Part shown: positions 1 through 8,481 of the stretch, piece after piece | Numbering within the stretch: position 1 is the stretch's first letter | How the letters are laid out: every line of letters starts with the position of its first letter | Source of the DNA: Clostridium sp. | GTDB lineage: Bacteria; Bacillota; Clostridia; Clostridiales; Clostridiaceae | Assembly (NCBI RefSeq): GCF_018372875.1 | Contig: NZ_JAHAIF010000010.1 | Location: 1 to 64,000, forward strand | Reading direction: 5' to 3' | DNA: 64,000 nt | Translations under genes and position numbers: made by a program | The notes under the pieces: model-generated | What the model saw: only the letters and a program-made list of their open reading frames with translations | Databases searched by the model: none | Told to the model about the DNA's origin: nothing

Positions 1-20
1 TCATATTAATATTATACGAA

Positions 21-59
21 AAGAAGAGAATTCAAATTCATGAATTCTCTTCTTTCTTT
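21..59 (+). terminator. Rho-independent terminator of an upstream gene outside the window
   Basis: A perfect 14-bp inverted repeat (21-34 with 41-54, arm AAGAAGAGAATTCA) with a 6-nt loop is followed by a T-rich run. The gene it ends lies left of the window. Confidence 0.75.
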
Positions 60-124
60 TTATCGGATTGTATCAAATTTATTTTGATACAGCCCCTTTA
101 ATATTTTTAACAAAGGAGAAAACT

Positions 125-580
125 ATGGAAGGGATAAGAATAGGATTTATATCAGATACTCATAATTTACTTAGAGAAGAAGTAATAGAAGAAATTAAAA
201 AGTGTAATTATATAATTCATGCTGGAGATATATCAAATGAAGAAACCTATATAGCTTTAAAGGATATAGGTAATATTACTTTTGTAAGAGGTAATAATGA
301 TAAAGATGATTGGGCAAAGGAGTTAAATATATCTGAAGTAGTAGAAATAGATGGATTTAAAATATATGTAGTACATGATATTAAGGATCTTACTAAAAAC
401 TTAGATGGTGTAGATTTAGTTGTATTTGGGCATTCTCATAAGTATTTTTATGAGGAGGTTAATGGTGTCATATTCTTGAACCCAGGTAGTTGTGGTAAGA
501 AGAGATTTTCACTACCACTTTCTTTTGCAATAGGTATATTGGAACAAAATAGAATAAAAATTATAAAACATGATTTATAA
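125..580 (+). CDS. YfcE/MJ0936-family metallophosphodiesterase
   Basis: Calcineurin-like phosphoesterase of the small YfcE type, about 151 residues, the usual length. Metal-binding motifs are visible in order: SDTHN (D11, H13), HAGD, GNND, a histidine in VVHD, and GHSHK near the C-terminus. The family hydrolyses phosphodiesters with Mn or another divalent metal; the physiological substrate is unknown. The start is the ATG at 125, preceded by AAAGGAG with 6-nt spacing; an earlier in-frame ATG at 68 would add 19 residues with no ribosome binding site and no family match. In many Firmicutes this gene follows a RdgB-type pyrophosphatase gene, which would lie left of the window. Confidence 0.9.
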   Translation: MEGIRIGFISDTHNLLREEVIEEIKKCNYIIHAGDISNEETYIALKDIGNITFVRGNNDKDDWAKELNISEVVEIDGFKIYVVHDIKDLTKNLDGVDLVVFGHSHKYFYEEVNGVIFLNPGSCGKKRFSLPLSFAIGILEQNRIKIIKHDL

Positions 581-636
581 AATATAATTAATATGTTATA
601 ATAATTATTATTAAATGAAAAAAGGTGGAAATCATT

Positions 637-1209
637 GTGAGTAATAAAGTTGAATTAATATATGAAAATGGACAATATAAAGTAATGTTTGATGGTAAGG
701 AATTAAGTTCAAGTAAGGATTCTGAAGAGTCTTTTGAAAAATTTAAGCAAGTTATAAAAGATAATGTTGTAGTAAATGCTAACTCATGGGAAAGTATTGA
801 AACTGCACTTAGAATGCATAACTTAGAAGGGTTAGAAATTAATAGTGAATATAAAGCTGCAACTTATGGAGAATTAAAGTTCTTCTATAATTCAGGGAAA
901 GTTTTCTATACTCCAAATGATAAGATGATACAATTAATTGGAGGTTTCTATTTATTTAATTTCGTAATTTCTATGGTAGAATCAGGACACATTAAAGACT
1001 ATAAGAATCTTCTAGACTTCTGTGTTAATATATTAGAAAAGAGGGCAACTTATAGAGTTAATGAGTCAAACTTAATAGTAAGTAGCGCTGCATTTAACTA
1101 TGGAAGTTGTGAATATAACTTCTTTGGAAATAGAATACTTAAAGGTGCCTCAATAGTAAGCGGAACTTTTGATGATTTTAAAAAGTATGTATATAGCATA
1201 ATAAAATAG
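637..1209 (+). CDS. Conserved hypothetical cytosolic protein
   Basis: About 190 residues with no signal peptide, membrane segment or motif that I recognise. It is soluble and mixed in charge, with several aromatic residues in the C-terminal half. The likely start is GTG 637, placed 8 nt after the AGGTGG ribosome binding site at 623-628; an earlier in-frame GTG at 625 lies inside that site. It lies 56 nt after the phosphodiesterase and ends at its own terminator, so the two may share a transcript. Function unknown. Confidence 0.7.
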   Translation: MSNKVELIYENGQYKVMFDGKELSSSKDSEESFEKFKQVIKDNVVVNANSWESIETALRMHNLEGLEINSEYKAATYGELKFFYNSGKVFYTPNDKMIQLIGGFYLFNFVISMVESGHIKDYKNLLDFCVNILEKRATYRVNESNLIVSSAAFNYGSCEYNFFGNRILKGASIVSGTFDDFKKYVYSIIK

Positions 1210-1216
1210 TAATTTA

Positions 1217-1246
1217 AGAATGTCATATTTATGGCATTCTTTTTTT
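1217..1246 (+). terminator. Rho-independent terminator
   Basis: Inverted repeat AAGAATGTCAT / ATGGCATTCTT with one wobble pair, followed by T7, directly after the hypothetical gene. Confidence 0.8.
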
Positions 1247-1384
1247 GTATAAATTAATATAAAAGAAAATATTCTGAAAACTGAATAAATACAAAAAGTA
1301 TATTTCATAATATTGGGAAATGTGATACACTACTTATATATTGTTGATAAGTTGTCAGTTTAAAAAATAAAAAGGAGGAAATTT

Positions 1385-2668
1385 ATGAAAAAAAAGTTAA
1401 GTTTAACATCAAAAATTTTTATAGCCATGGGTGTTGGTCTAGCTGTAGGTGTTTTAGTTAGATCTTTACCTGAAGGAAGTTTAAAGGATACCATAATTAT
1501 TGGTGGAGTATTTAAAGTATTAGGACAAGGTTTTATAAGTGCAATTAAGATGCTTGTAGTTCCACTAGTTTTTGCATCAATTACCTGTGGAGTAGCATCT
1601 TTAAGTAATATAAAAAGTTTAGGGAGAATAGGAGCTAGAACTCTTATTTTTTATTTATCTACTACTGCTATAGCTATTTCAATATCAATTGGACTTGCTT
1701 ACTTAATTAATCCTGGTGTAGGATTAGATATGTCTAGTCTTGTATCAGAGCAACCTACAATTGCACAAAGTTCCTCTTTTGCAGATGTGTTAATTGATAT
1801 GATTCCTACTAATCCAATAAAAGCAATGGCTGAAGGGAATATGCTTCAAGTTATAAGTTTTTCAATAATATTTGGATTAACTATTAGTATCTTAGGTGAA
1901 AAAGTAAAGCTCGTTAAAAATTTTATGGAAAATCTAAATGAAATTTTCTTAAAAATGGTTAATTTAGTTATGTACTTTGCACCTTTTGGAGTATTTGGTC
2001 TCATAGCTACAACCTTTGCTACTACAGGAGTTGAGGCATTTGCATCACTTCTAAAATATATGGCAGTTGTTTTATTAGGATTACTTATTCATGCCTCAGT
2101 TGTTTACACAGGAATTTTGAAGATATTTACTAATTTAAGTATTATGCCATTTGTAAAGAAGTTCCCTAAAGTTGGAGCTATAACATTCTCAACAGCATCA
2201 AGTGGAGCTGCATTACCAGTTACTATGAAGACTATGAATGAATTAGGTGTTGATAGCAAGGTTTCATCATTTACAATTCCGTTAGGTGCAACTATTAATA
2301 TGGACGGAACAGCTATAATGCAAGGAGCTGCAACAATATTTATAGCGCAATTATATGGAGTTGATCTTGGCCTTGGAGGTATTTTAACTGTTATTTTTAC
2401 AGCAACTCTAGCTTCTATAGGAACAGCAGCAGTGCCTGGAGTTGGGCTTGTTATGCTTTCAATGGTATTAAATAGTGTAGGATTACCTGTTGAAGGTATT
2501 GGATTAATAATGGGAATAGACAGAATACTTGATATGTGTAGAACAACAGTAAATACTATTGGTGATTGTATATGTACTTTAATAGTGGCAAAGAAAGAGG
2601 GAGTGCTAGATGAATCTATGTACTACTCTGAAAATGATATGATCAGGGAAGAGTTAGAAATAAATTAA
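1385..2668 (+). CDS. Dicarboxylate/amino acid:cation symporter (DAACS, GltP-like)
   Basis: Membrane symporter of 427 residues, typical for the family that imports glutamate, aspartate or C4-dicarboxylates with Na+ or H+. The serine-rich hairpin motif (STASSGAALPVTM) and the family signature NMDGT (residues 305-309) are both present, as are many hydrophobic segments and a late G-[IM]-D-R-x-x-D-M motif involved in substrate and cation binding. The ribosome binding site AAAGGAGG precedes ATG 1385. It is a single gene with its own terminator. Substrate cannot be fixed from sequence. Confidence 0.92.
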   Translation: MKKKLSLTSKIFIAMGVGLAVGVLVRSLPEGSLKDTIIIGGVFKVLGQGFISAIKMLVVPLVFASITCGVASLSNIKSLGRIGARTLIFYLSTTAIAISISIGLAYLINPGVGLDMSSLVSEQPTIAQSSSFADVLIDMIPTNPIKAMAEGNMLQVISFSIIFGLTISILGEKVKLVKNFMENLNEIFLKMVNLVMYFAPFGVFGLIATTFATTGVEAFASLLKYMAVVLLGLLIHASVVYTGILKIFTNLSIMPFVKKFPKVGAITFSTASSGAALPVTMKTMNELGVDSKVSSFTIPLGATINMDGTAIMQGAATIFIAQLYGVDLGLGGILTVIFTATLASIGTAAVPGVGLVMLSMVLNSVGLPVEGIGLIMGIDRILDMCRTTVNTIGDCICTLIVAKKEGVLDESMYYSENDMIREELEIN

Positions 2669-2680
2669 ATATAAACATAG

Positions 2681-2718
2681 AAACTTCAGCAAGATCAAGA
2701 TATTGTTGGAGTTTTTTT
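2681..2718 (+). terminator. Rho-independent terminator
   Basis: Twelve-bp stem AAACTTCAGCAA / TTGTTGGAGTTT with two wobble pairs, then a T run. Confidence 0.75.
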
Positions 2719-2874
2719 AGGTCAATAAACTCTATACAACATATATTATATACTAAAGAAAAAATATGTTTATAACTTTAGATTATGATGATAAAATTAA
2801 ATTATATTGATAATTTGTAATAAAAGGAAAAAAATAATTTAAAATATGTAAAATAACATGAGAGAGAGGACAAA

Positions 2875-3315
2875 ATGTATATAAGAAAATTTAAAGATGA
2901 AGATATAGATGTTGTTATGAGTATTTGGTTTAGAGCTACGATAGTTGGACATCCATTTATTTCTGAATTTTATTGGAGATGTAACTATAATACTGTAAAA
3001 AAAGAATATCTGCCAAATTCAAAAACTTTTGTATATGAAGAAAACAATTCAATAAAGGGATTTATAAGTATTGTTGATGATAGTTATATTGGAGCTTTAT
3101 TTGTGGATCCTACAAGTCAAGGTAGGGGAGTAGGGAAAATGTTATTGGATTATGTAAAAAAAGAATATAGTGATTTAACCCTATCAGTATATAAAGATAA
3201 TAAGAAAGCCTATAGGTTTTATAAGAAAGCTTTATTTGAACCAATAGAAGAAGGAATTAATGAAGATAGTGGTTTTATGGAAGTTTTAATGAAATATAAA
3301 TCAAGAGAAATCTAA
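2875..3315 (+). CDS. GNAT-family N-acetyltransferase (YiaC-like)
   Basis: Complete 146-residue single-domain GNAT enzyme. The acetyl-CoA pyrophosphate-binding motif A is QGRGVG at residues 82-87, after a beta strand reading ALFVDP, and the C-terminal YKDNKKAYRFY segment is the usual motif B. It transfers an acetyl group from acetyl-CoA to an amine on a small molecule or protein; the acceptor is unknown. It closely resembles the YiaC/YjaB group. The ribosome binding site is AGAGAGAGG. The region 3' of it is decayed. Confidence 0.85.
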   Translation: MYIRKFKDEDIDVVMSIWFRATIVGHPFISEFYWRCNYNTVKKEYLPNSKTFVYEENNSIKGFISIVDDSYIGALFVDPTSQGRGVGKMLLDYVKKEYSDLTLSVYKDNKKAYRFYKKALFEPIEEGINEDSGFMEVLMKYKSREI

Positions 3316-3384
3316 ATAGGTTTCTCTATTTTATTTCTTAAGTTTTGTTTAAGCTTCAGTTAATATAATACACTCAAAGCTTAG

Positions 3385-3585
3385 AAGAAAATAAACGGAA
3401 TTGTTAATAAACGTAGAGTAGTCTTAACTTTAAAAGAAGCAAATAGATTCTTGGAAGAGGGAATAAAACCAACATTTAGTGATTATGTAAACCAACAAGT
3501 AATAGATTAAATAGAGTATTCATTGAAAAACAATGACATAAAGCCTAAGGTTTATATATCTTATGTTTGCAGTGCTTTTTTTGCA
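3385..3585 (+). pseudogene. Fragment of a VTC-domain polyphosphate polymerase
   Basis: One reading frame runs from a stop at 3382 through about 41 codons to a TAA at 3508-3510, then continues in the same frame. The pieces NKRRVVLTLKEA, FLEEGIKPTFSDYVNQQV and, after the stop, NNDIKPKVYISY match in order what I recall of the C-terminal part of bacterial VTC-domain proteins, which make or use polyphosphate. There is no start codon or N-terminal half. The in-frame stop separates two stretches that are contiguous in the family. Beyond AFFA (about 3585) the frame runs into DUF4956-like sequence, so the C-terminal part of VTC is also lost. Confidence 0.6.
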
Positions 3586-3966
3586 AATGTAATTTTATCA
3601 TTAATAACTTTAGAATTAGTGATTAGCTTAGTTAATATAAAAACTAATAAAAAGGAAGGTTACTTACCAAGTTTTCCAATCACACTAATTATGCTACCAG
3701 TTATAATTTCTATTATTATTCTGCTTGTAGGAAACAATGTAGCTAGAGCATTTAGTTTAGCTGGTGCATTTTCTTTAATTCTATGTGGAGTAATGATAGT
3801 TTTATTTTTAACTAATTTTGCAATGTCAAAAACTAAGAATATGCAACTTAAAATTATTGTACCAGAAGACTTAAATTATGAAGGCGTTTTTGAAGAAGTA
3901 TTAGATGTATATACAACTACTTTTCATATCGAGAGGGTAAAACTAGAGATTTTGGAGCTTTATTAG
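3586..3966 (+). pseudogene. Fragment of a DUF4956 membrane protein, fused to the VTC remnant and internally deleted
   Basis: Several hydrophobic segments lead into the DUF4956 hallmark ARAFSLAGAFSLI (about 3750-3785). In intact proteins this is followed by an RFRS-type loop and another pair of helices; here it jumps straight to LCGVMIVLFLTNFA, so about 35 residues appear missing. The C-terminal part contains the expected IVPEDLNYEGVFEEV piece. An in-frame TTG at 3523 would give a 147-codon frame, but this would begin inside the VTC remnant and is unlikely to be functional. DUF4956 normally lies beside VTC-domain and Cthe_2159-like genes, which matches the fragments on each side. Confidence 0.6.
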
Positions 3967-4265
3967 AACTTGGAGATAGCATTAATATTAATGGAAGTGG
4001 TGCAAAATCAGATAAAAATAAATCAAATAGTGCCCCTATTTACGTAAAAAATGCAGATAAGAAAATAGTGAAGTACACACCAACTAAACAATATTCTTCA
4101 ATTATAGTAAGCTCATCAAAATTTAAAGATGGTGAAAGATATGATTTGTACATTGGTAATTCTAAAGTTCAGAATTTTACTATTTCTGGATCAGTTACAA
4201 ATGTAGGAAGTAGTAATGGAGGCGATATGGGAATGCCAGGTGGTGGCAAAGGAAATAGAAGATAG
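3936..4265 (+). pseudogene. C-terminal fragment of a Cthe_2159-like carbohydrate-binding-domain protein
   Basis: A different frame from the DUF4956 remnant opens near 3936 and runs to a stop at 4265. It encodes a piece with YTPTKQYSSIIVSSSKFKDG, then a YDLYIG stretch, and a glycine-rich tail (SSNGGDMGMPGGGKGNRR). This resembles the end of the Cthe_2159 family, secreted beta-helix proteins often encoded next to VTC and DUF4956 genes. The N-terminal region with its signal peptide is gone. The joint with the DUF4956 remnant is an out-of-frame deletion around 3930-3940. A GTG at 4068 could start a 65-residue frame, but no ribosome binding site supports it. Confidence 0.55.
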
Positions 4266-4281
4266 AACTTATAATGAAAAA

Positions 4282-4312
4282 AAGCCAATCTAATGAGAAT
4301 GGCTTCTTTTAT
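4282..4312 (+). terminator. Rho-independent terminator, probably left from the decayed operon
   Basis: Stem AAGCCA.TCT / AGA.TGGCTT with one A-A mismatch, a 4-nt loop and a T tail, just after the Cthe_2159-like fragment. Confidence 0.7.
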
Positions 4313-4397
4313 TATACTTGCAAAAGTATGGTAGCATAAATATAAAAATATATAAATATAAGAATATATAAATATTCACTTTCTATTCTTATTAACT

Positions 4398-5759
4398 TTA
4401 AGCTACCTCTAGTGCTTCTTCATTTTCTTTTTCATTTAAAAGATTTTTAATTCTTTTAAAGTATGTATAAGCTAAAGGAACACAAGCAAATATCCAAGCA
4501 ACTGGATCAGCTAAACAAATTCCAAGGTACCCTATAAATTTTGGTAAAGTAAATGCAACTAAAGCTCTTGCTGCTAATTCATAAACACCTGCCATCATAG
4601 GAATAAATGAATCACCAATACCTTGAAGAGCATTTCTATATATAAATATTAGCCCAAGTGGTATAAAGAATATTGCAGCTATGTTTAAGCACTGAGTTGC
4701 ATATCCTATAACAGTTTGGTCAGGGCTATCTAAGAACATCAATACGAAGTATTTACCAAATAGAACTAATACAATACCTGCTATAATACTAGTTATTATA
4801 GAGATAGTTGTACATTTCTTTACTCCTTCTTGTATTCTTTTAAAATTTCTAGCTCCTAGGTTTTGTCCACAGTAAGTAGCCATAGTAACTCCAAATGTAA
4901 CAGCAGGTTGCATTACTAATTGAAGTGCCTTAGATGCAGCTGTATATGAAGCTATAACTGTAGAACCAAATACATTTAATGCACCTTGAACTATCATTAT
5001 TCCAAGGGCAGTAACAGAGAATTGAAGAGCCATTGGAACACCAATCTTTAAGTGAGTTATATAGTAATCTTTTGTTACTATAAAATCGCTTTTCTTTAAC
5101 TTTAATATTGTATGCTTTTTATAAGTATAAATTAAGCAAAGAACTCCAGATACACCTTGCGAAATAACTGTAGCATATGCAGCACCTGCTACACCCATAT
5201 TAAAGTTAATTATAAATACTAAATCTAAAACAATATTTAATATTGAAGAAATAATTAAGAAATAAAGTGGAGTTTTACTGTCTCCTAAAGCTCTTAATAT
5301 ACTTGCTAACATATTATAGATAAAAGTTGCAAATGTACCAGCATACATTATTATTATATATTTTGAAGCATCCACCATTATATTATCTGGTGTATTCATT
5401 AATCTAAGGACTGGATTAGCAGATAAAATACTAATTATAGTTATTATAAGTACTGATATTACAGAAAGAGTTATTGCACTTCCTGTTGCTTTTTTCATAC
5501 CTAATTGGTCTTTTGCTCCAAATCTTTGAGATATTAGAATGGCAAAACCTGCAGTTAAGCCTATAACAAATCCATTTACTAAGAAAACCATAGCCCCTGT
5601 AGATCCAACAGCTGCAAGAGCTTCAACTCCTACAAATCTACCAACGATAATTGTATCTACCATGCTATAAAATTGTTGGAATATATTCCCTATAAGTAAA
5701 GGTATTGAGAAAAATAAAATCAGTTTTACTGGATTCCCAGTTGTCATATCTTGTGTCAT
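4398..5759 (-). CDS. MATE-family multidrug/Na+ efflux transporter
   Basis: Twelve-helix MATE exporter of 453 residues, with the usual N-terminal half (IPLLIGNIFQQFYSMVDTIIVGRFVG) recognisable at the start. The family exports cationic drugs or metabolites in exchange for Na+ or H+. The start is chosen at the ATG at 5759 because the AAAGGGGG ribosome binding site abuts an earlier ATG at 5765 with no spacer, while 5759 has 6 nt. The gene stands alone and faces the + strand neighbours. Nothing fixes its substrate. Confidence 0.9.
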   Translation of the reverse strand: MTQDMTTGNPVKLILFFSIPLLIGNIFQQFYSMVDTIIVGRFVGVEALAAVGSTGAMVFLVNGFVIGLTAGFAILISQRFGAKDQLGMKKATGSAITLSVISVLIITIISILSANPVLRLMNTPDNIMVDASKYIIIMYAGTFATFIYNMLASILRALGDSKTPLYFLIISSILNIVLDLVFIINFNMGVAGAAYATVISQGVSGVLCLIYTYKKHTILKLKKSDFIVTKDYYITHLKIGVPMALQFSVTALGIMIVQGALNVFGSTVIASYTAASKALQLVMQPAVTFGVTMATYCGQNLGARNFKRIQEGVKKCTTISIITSIIAGIVLVLFGKYFVLMFLDSPDQTVIGYATQCLNIAAIFFIPLGLIFIYRNALQGIGDSFIPMMAGVYELAARALVAFTLPKFIGYLGICLADPVAWIFACVPLAYTYFKRIKNLLNEKENEEALEVA

Positions 5760-5880
5760 GTACATCCCCCTTTAAAACTTTTTATTCACAATTTTATAGG
5801 ATAACAGAATTATTTACATAATACTAGTATCTATTTAATAAAAATTTAATTAATCGTTAACACTTAATTATTAGACATTA

Positions 5881-5912
5881 AAAAAGGAGAAATCTCAAAG
5901 CAATTTCTCCTT
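5881..5912 (-). terminator. Rho-independent terminator of the truncated minus-strand gene
   Basis: Perfect 10-bp repeat AAGGAGAAAT / ATTTCTCCTT (5884-5893 with 5903-5912). Read on the minus strand it is followed by a T run. Confidence 0.75.
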
Positions 5913-5918
5913 CATAAC

Positions 5919-6079
5919 TTATTTATCAATGATTGGTTCTATACTTAAATCATCTAGTCGTGATTTAAGCTTAGAATTTTCTTCCTTTAATGAATTTAGT
6001 GAATCATTTAAAGAAGATACTACTGTTTTTAATTTTTTTATATCCTCTTCATAATCATTAATATTCAATAAATCTATAT
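5919..6079 (-). pseudogene. C-terminal coiled-coil remnant of an unidentified gene
   Basis: The minus-strand frame ending at TAA 5919-5921 is open to about 6079 and encodes a heptad-like tail (DIKKLKTVVSSLNDSLNSL, then KEENSKLKSRLDD) ending LSIEPIIDK. It keeps its own terminator but has no start or upstream domain. At about 6070-6080 it meets the end of another truncated gene reading the other way. The parent gene cannot be recognised from the tail alone. Confidence 0.5.
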
Positions 6080-6400
6080 GGACGAGTTAGTGTTCCAAAT
6101 GATTGTAGAGCAGTAAAAAGTAATATTAAATTAGAACTTTGTTTATCTGCTGAGTGCATAGAAACATCAGAAAGATATGGAGATTATGGTGAAGGATACA
6201 TTCGTGCAATAGTTGGATATTCATTCCTAGTAAATCATAACATGCGTCATACTACATCTGAAGAACTGGCTGTATTTACAAATCCTAAAGGAGTAGAATG
6301 TCATGATACAAGTAGAAAGTCAGATTGTGTAGAAGAGAAAGATGAAACTAATGGAAAAGATACTTGTAAAAGACCAAATAAATGTAAATGTAAAAAATAA
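6080..6400 (+). pseudogene. C-terminal remnant of a cysteine-containing protein, possibly surface or spore associated
   Basis: A plus-strand frame is open from before 6080 to TAA 6398-6400, about 106 codons. It encodes VPNDCRAVKSNIKLELCLSA, ECIETSERYGDYGEGYIRAI and a lysine- and cysteine-rich tail ending CKRPNKCKCKK. There is no usable start codon at its beginning; the only internal ATG would leave a short tail. The composition suggests a structural protein, perhaps of the spore surface, but I do not recognise the family. It directly abuts the minus-strand remnant, so a deletion probably joined the two. Confidence 0.45.
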
Positions 6401-6589
6401 GTTTTATATTTAACGTTACAAAGAGTGAATCAATTTCACTATTTAAATTAAAAAAAATTATTTTAGATGTGTATCTTACAAAGATTCTTTATATTTATAT
6501 GAATTTTGTAAACATACTTTAAAGTATATATAAAATAAGAGATTATTCATATATAATGTAAATGAAAATAAATATCAAAAGGAGGTAAT
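6401..6589. other. Intergenic region before the antiporter
   Basis: Contains a small hairpin (AGTGAA / TTTCACT, 6424-6440) without a T tail, and otherwise AT-rich DNA carrying the promoter region of the antiporter. No further gene is visible. Confidence 0.4.
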
Positions 6590-8011
6590 ATGGTTGAATT
6601 AATGATTATAAGTGGATTAGTATTACTAATCTGCATAACATCCAGTAAGATGTTATACAAATTTGGAGTTCCTATGCTTCTTATATTCATAGTTCTTGGA
6701 ATGCTGTTTGGTTCTGATGGAATAGTAGGAATATATTTTGATAACTATGATTTAACTAGTACGCTGTGTTCTATTGCACTAGTTTTTATTATGTTCTACG
6801 GGGGATTCGGTACTAACTGGAAAATGGCTAAACCAGTAGCTAAACAATCAATACTCATGTCTACCTTTGGGGTAATAATAACATCATTACTAACAGGAGT
6901 GTTTTGTTATTTTATTCTAAATACAAGTCTTTTAGAAGGACTACTTATAGGTTCAATTGTTGGATCTACAGATGCCGCTTCAGTCTTTACTATTTTAAGA
7001 TCACAGAAATTAAATTTAAAAAGTGAAATTGCATCATTATTAGAAGTAGAAAGTGGAAGTAATGACCCAATTGCATATATGATGACACTTAGTATTGTAA
7101 TGATAATGTCTAGTGGCTTAAGTTGGGGGATAGTTCCTATGATATTAAAGCAAATTATATTTGGAATACTCCTTGGAGCTGTTCTTGCTAAAGCTACAGT
7201 TTATATAATAAGAAGGGCTAACTTTGAACTTGAAGGTTTTTATAGCATCTTTATTATTGCAATAGCTATTTTAGCCTATTCATTAAGTGAATTTATAGGA
7301 GGAAACGGCTACTTAAGTGTTTATATTTCTGGAATAATACTTGGTAATAGTAAGATTCCTCATAAAAAGAGTTTGGTTACTTTCTTTGACGGAATATCAT
7401 GGATAATGCAAATAATGTTATTTTTTATGTTGGGATTATTATCTTTCCCATCTAGATTACCTCAGGTTATTGGAGTTTCAATCATCATTTCTATATTTAT
7501 GATTTTTATTGCAAGACCAATAGCTACGCATTTGATTCTTAGAGGATTTAAAACTCCTTTTAAAGAGCAAATACTTATTTCTTGGGTTGGGTTAAGAGGC
7601 GCTGCATCAATAGTTTTTGCTATATTCGCAATTACTTCTGGTGTACCTATAGAAAATGATATTTTCCATATAATATTTTTCATAGCGCTAATTTCAGTGT
7701 CTGTTCAAGGTACTCTTTTACCAAAGGTAGCACAAAAATTAGACCTTGTTGATAATAATACAACAGTTTTAAAAACATTTAATGACTATCAGGAAGAAAA
7801 ATCAACAATGCTTTTAGAGTATAACGTACCTAAAAGTAGTAAGTGGATAAACAAAACTATTATGGATGCAGAAATTCCAGATGAAATATTAATAGTAATG
7901 ATTAAAAGAAATGGCCAAGTCATTGTACCAAAGGGATCTACCGAGATTTTAGAAAATGATATACTTGTTTTAAGCGGGAATAATTTGAATGAGGTTGCTT
8001 TAGGGAAATAA
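6590..8011 (+). CDS. K+/H+ (or Na+/H+) antiporter, NhaP2/CvrA-like, with C-terminal TrkA-C domain
   Basis: CPA1-type antiporter of 473 residues. Around twelve hydrophobic segments occupy residues 1-385. The ion-binding region is visible as STDAASVFTIL and VESGSNDP, the Asp of the latter being the conserved transport residue. The C-terminal part from about 395 to 473 looks like a TrkA-C/RCK-C regulatory domain (SSKWINKTIMDAEIPDEI and IVPKGSTEILENDILVL). The family exports K+ or Na+ in exchange for protons, often under control of a bound nucleotide. The ribosome binding site AAAAGGAGG precedes ATG 6590. Monocistronic. Confidence 0.9.
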   Translation: MVELMIISGLVLLICITSSKMLYKFGVPMLLIFIVLGMLFGSDGIVGIYFDNYDLTSTLCSIALVFIMFYGGFGTNWKMAKPVAKQSILMSTFGVIITSLLTGVFCYFILNTSLLEGLLIGSIVGSTDAASVFTILRSQKLNLKSEIASLLEVESGSNDPIAYMMTLSIVMIMSSGLSWGIVPMILKQIIFGILLGAVLAKATVYIIRRANFELEGFYSIFIIAIAILAYSLSEFIGGNGYLSVYISGIILGNSKIPHKKSLVTFFDGISWIMQIMLFFMLGLLSFPSRLPQVIGVSIIISIFMIFIARPIATHLILRGFKTPFKEQILISWVGLRGAASIVFAIFAITSGVPIENDIFHIIFFIALISVSVQGTLLPKVAQKLDLVDNNTTVLKTFNDYQEEKSTMLLEYNVPKSSKWINKTIMDAEIPDEILIVMIKRNGQVIVPKGSTEILENDILVLSGNNLNEVALGK

Positions 8012-8481
8012 ATAAGTTTACATCTGTTTTCAGATAAACTATTATGGTAATTGATACTTTTTGTGCTTGATGGGATATAAATATAAATGAAAATACCTAT
8101 AATAGATATGAGAATTCAGAAAGGAAGCTTAAGAAATTAGTTAATTGAAAGTATAAAGTAAATAATTATGAACATGATATTTTTAACCATGGATTCATGA
8201 TTTTATTATAGTTTATGTGATAATAATTTAATATAACTAATAAAAAGTGTTAGATTAGGTAAATGTATAACAGAGTATAAAAAATCAAAAAATTCAAGCT
8301 TTTAGTAAGGATATTAAACATAATAAAGTTTTGAAGAAATACTTTTAAAAAAAGAAATCCTATATTTATAGGGTTTCTTTTTTATGTTTATATTTAGATT
8401 TAAAAAATATTTGACTATCAAAATATTTTATGATAATCTAATATTCATAAAAAATAAATTGCTTATAAGAGGTGACATAAA
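8012..8481. other. Gene-free 470-bp gap with an orphan terminator
   Basis: A hairpin without a T tail lies just after the antiporter stop (AGTTTACATCTG / CAGATAAACT). No reading frame with a ribosome binding site is visible on either strand. A TTGATA at 8051 with TATA-like hexamers near 8075 could be a promoter. A good terminator at 8351-8386 lies 340 nt from any upstream gene, so an unannotated transcript is possible. Confidence 0.4.
8351..8386 (+). terminator. Rho-independent terminator without an adjacent gene
   Basis: Fourteen-bp stem AAAGAAATCCTATA / TATAGGGTTTCTTT with one mismatch and a T7 tail. Confidence 0.75.

Noticed and set aside
70..90. Short inverted repeat GTATCAAA / TTTGATAC as a terminator or operator
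   Set aside because: No T tail and only 8 bp in very AT-rich DNA; it could be chance.
68..124. Longer start for the phosphodiesterase
   Set aside because: The 19 extra residues have no ribosome binding site before them, overlap an inverted repeat and do not fit the family; ATG 125 has a clear AAAGGAG.
1260..1384. Riboswitch before the symporter gene
   Set aside because: No stem pattern or conserved motif of a known riboswitch class could be identified in the short leader.
4068..4265. 65-residue independent gene
   Set aside because: The frame is the end of a Cthe_2159-like remnant that is open upstream, and the GTG has no ribosome binding site.
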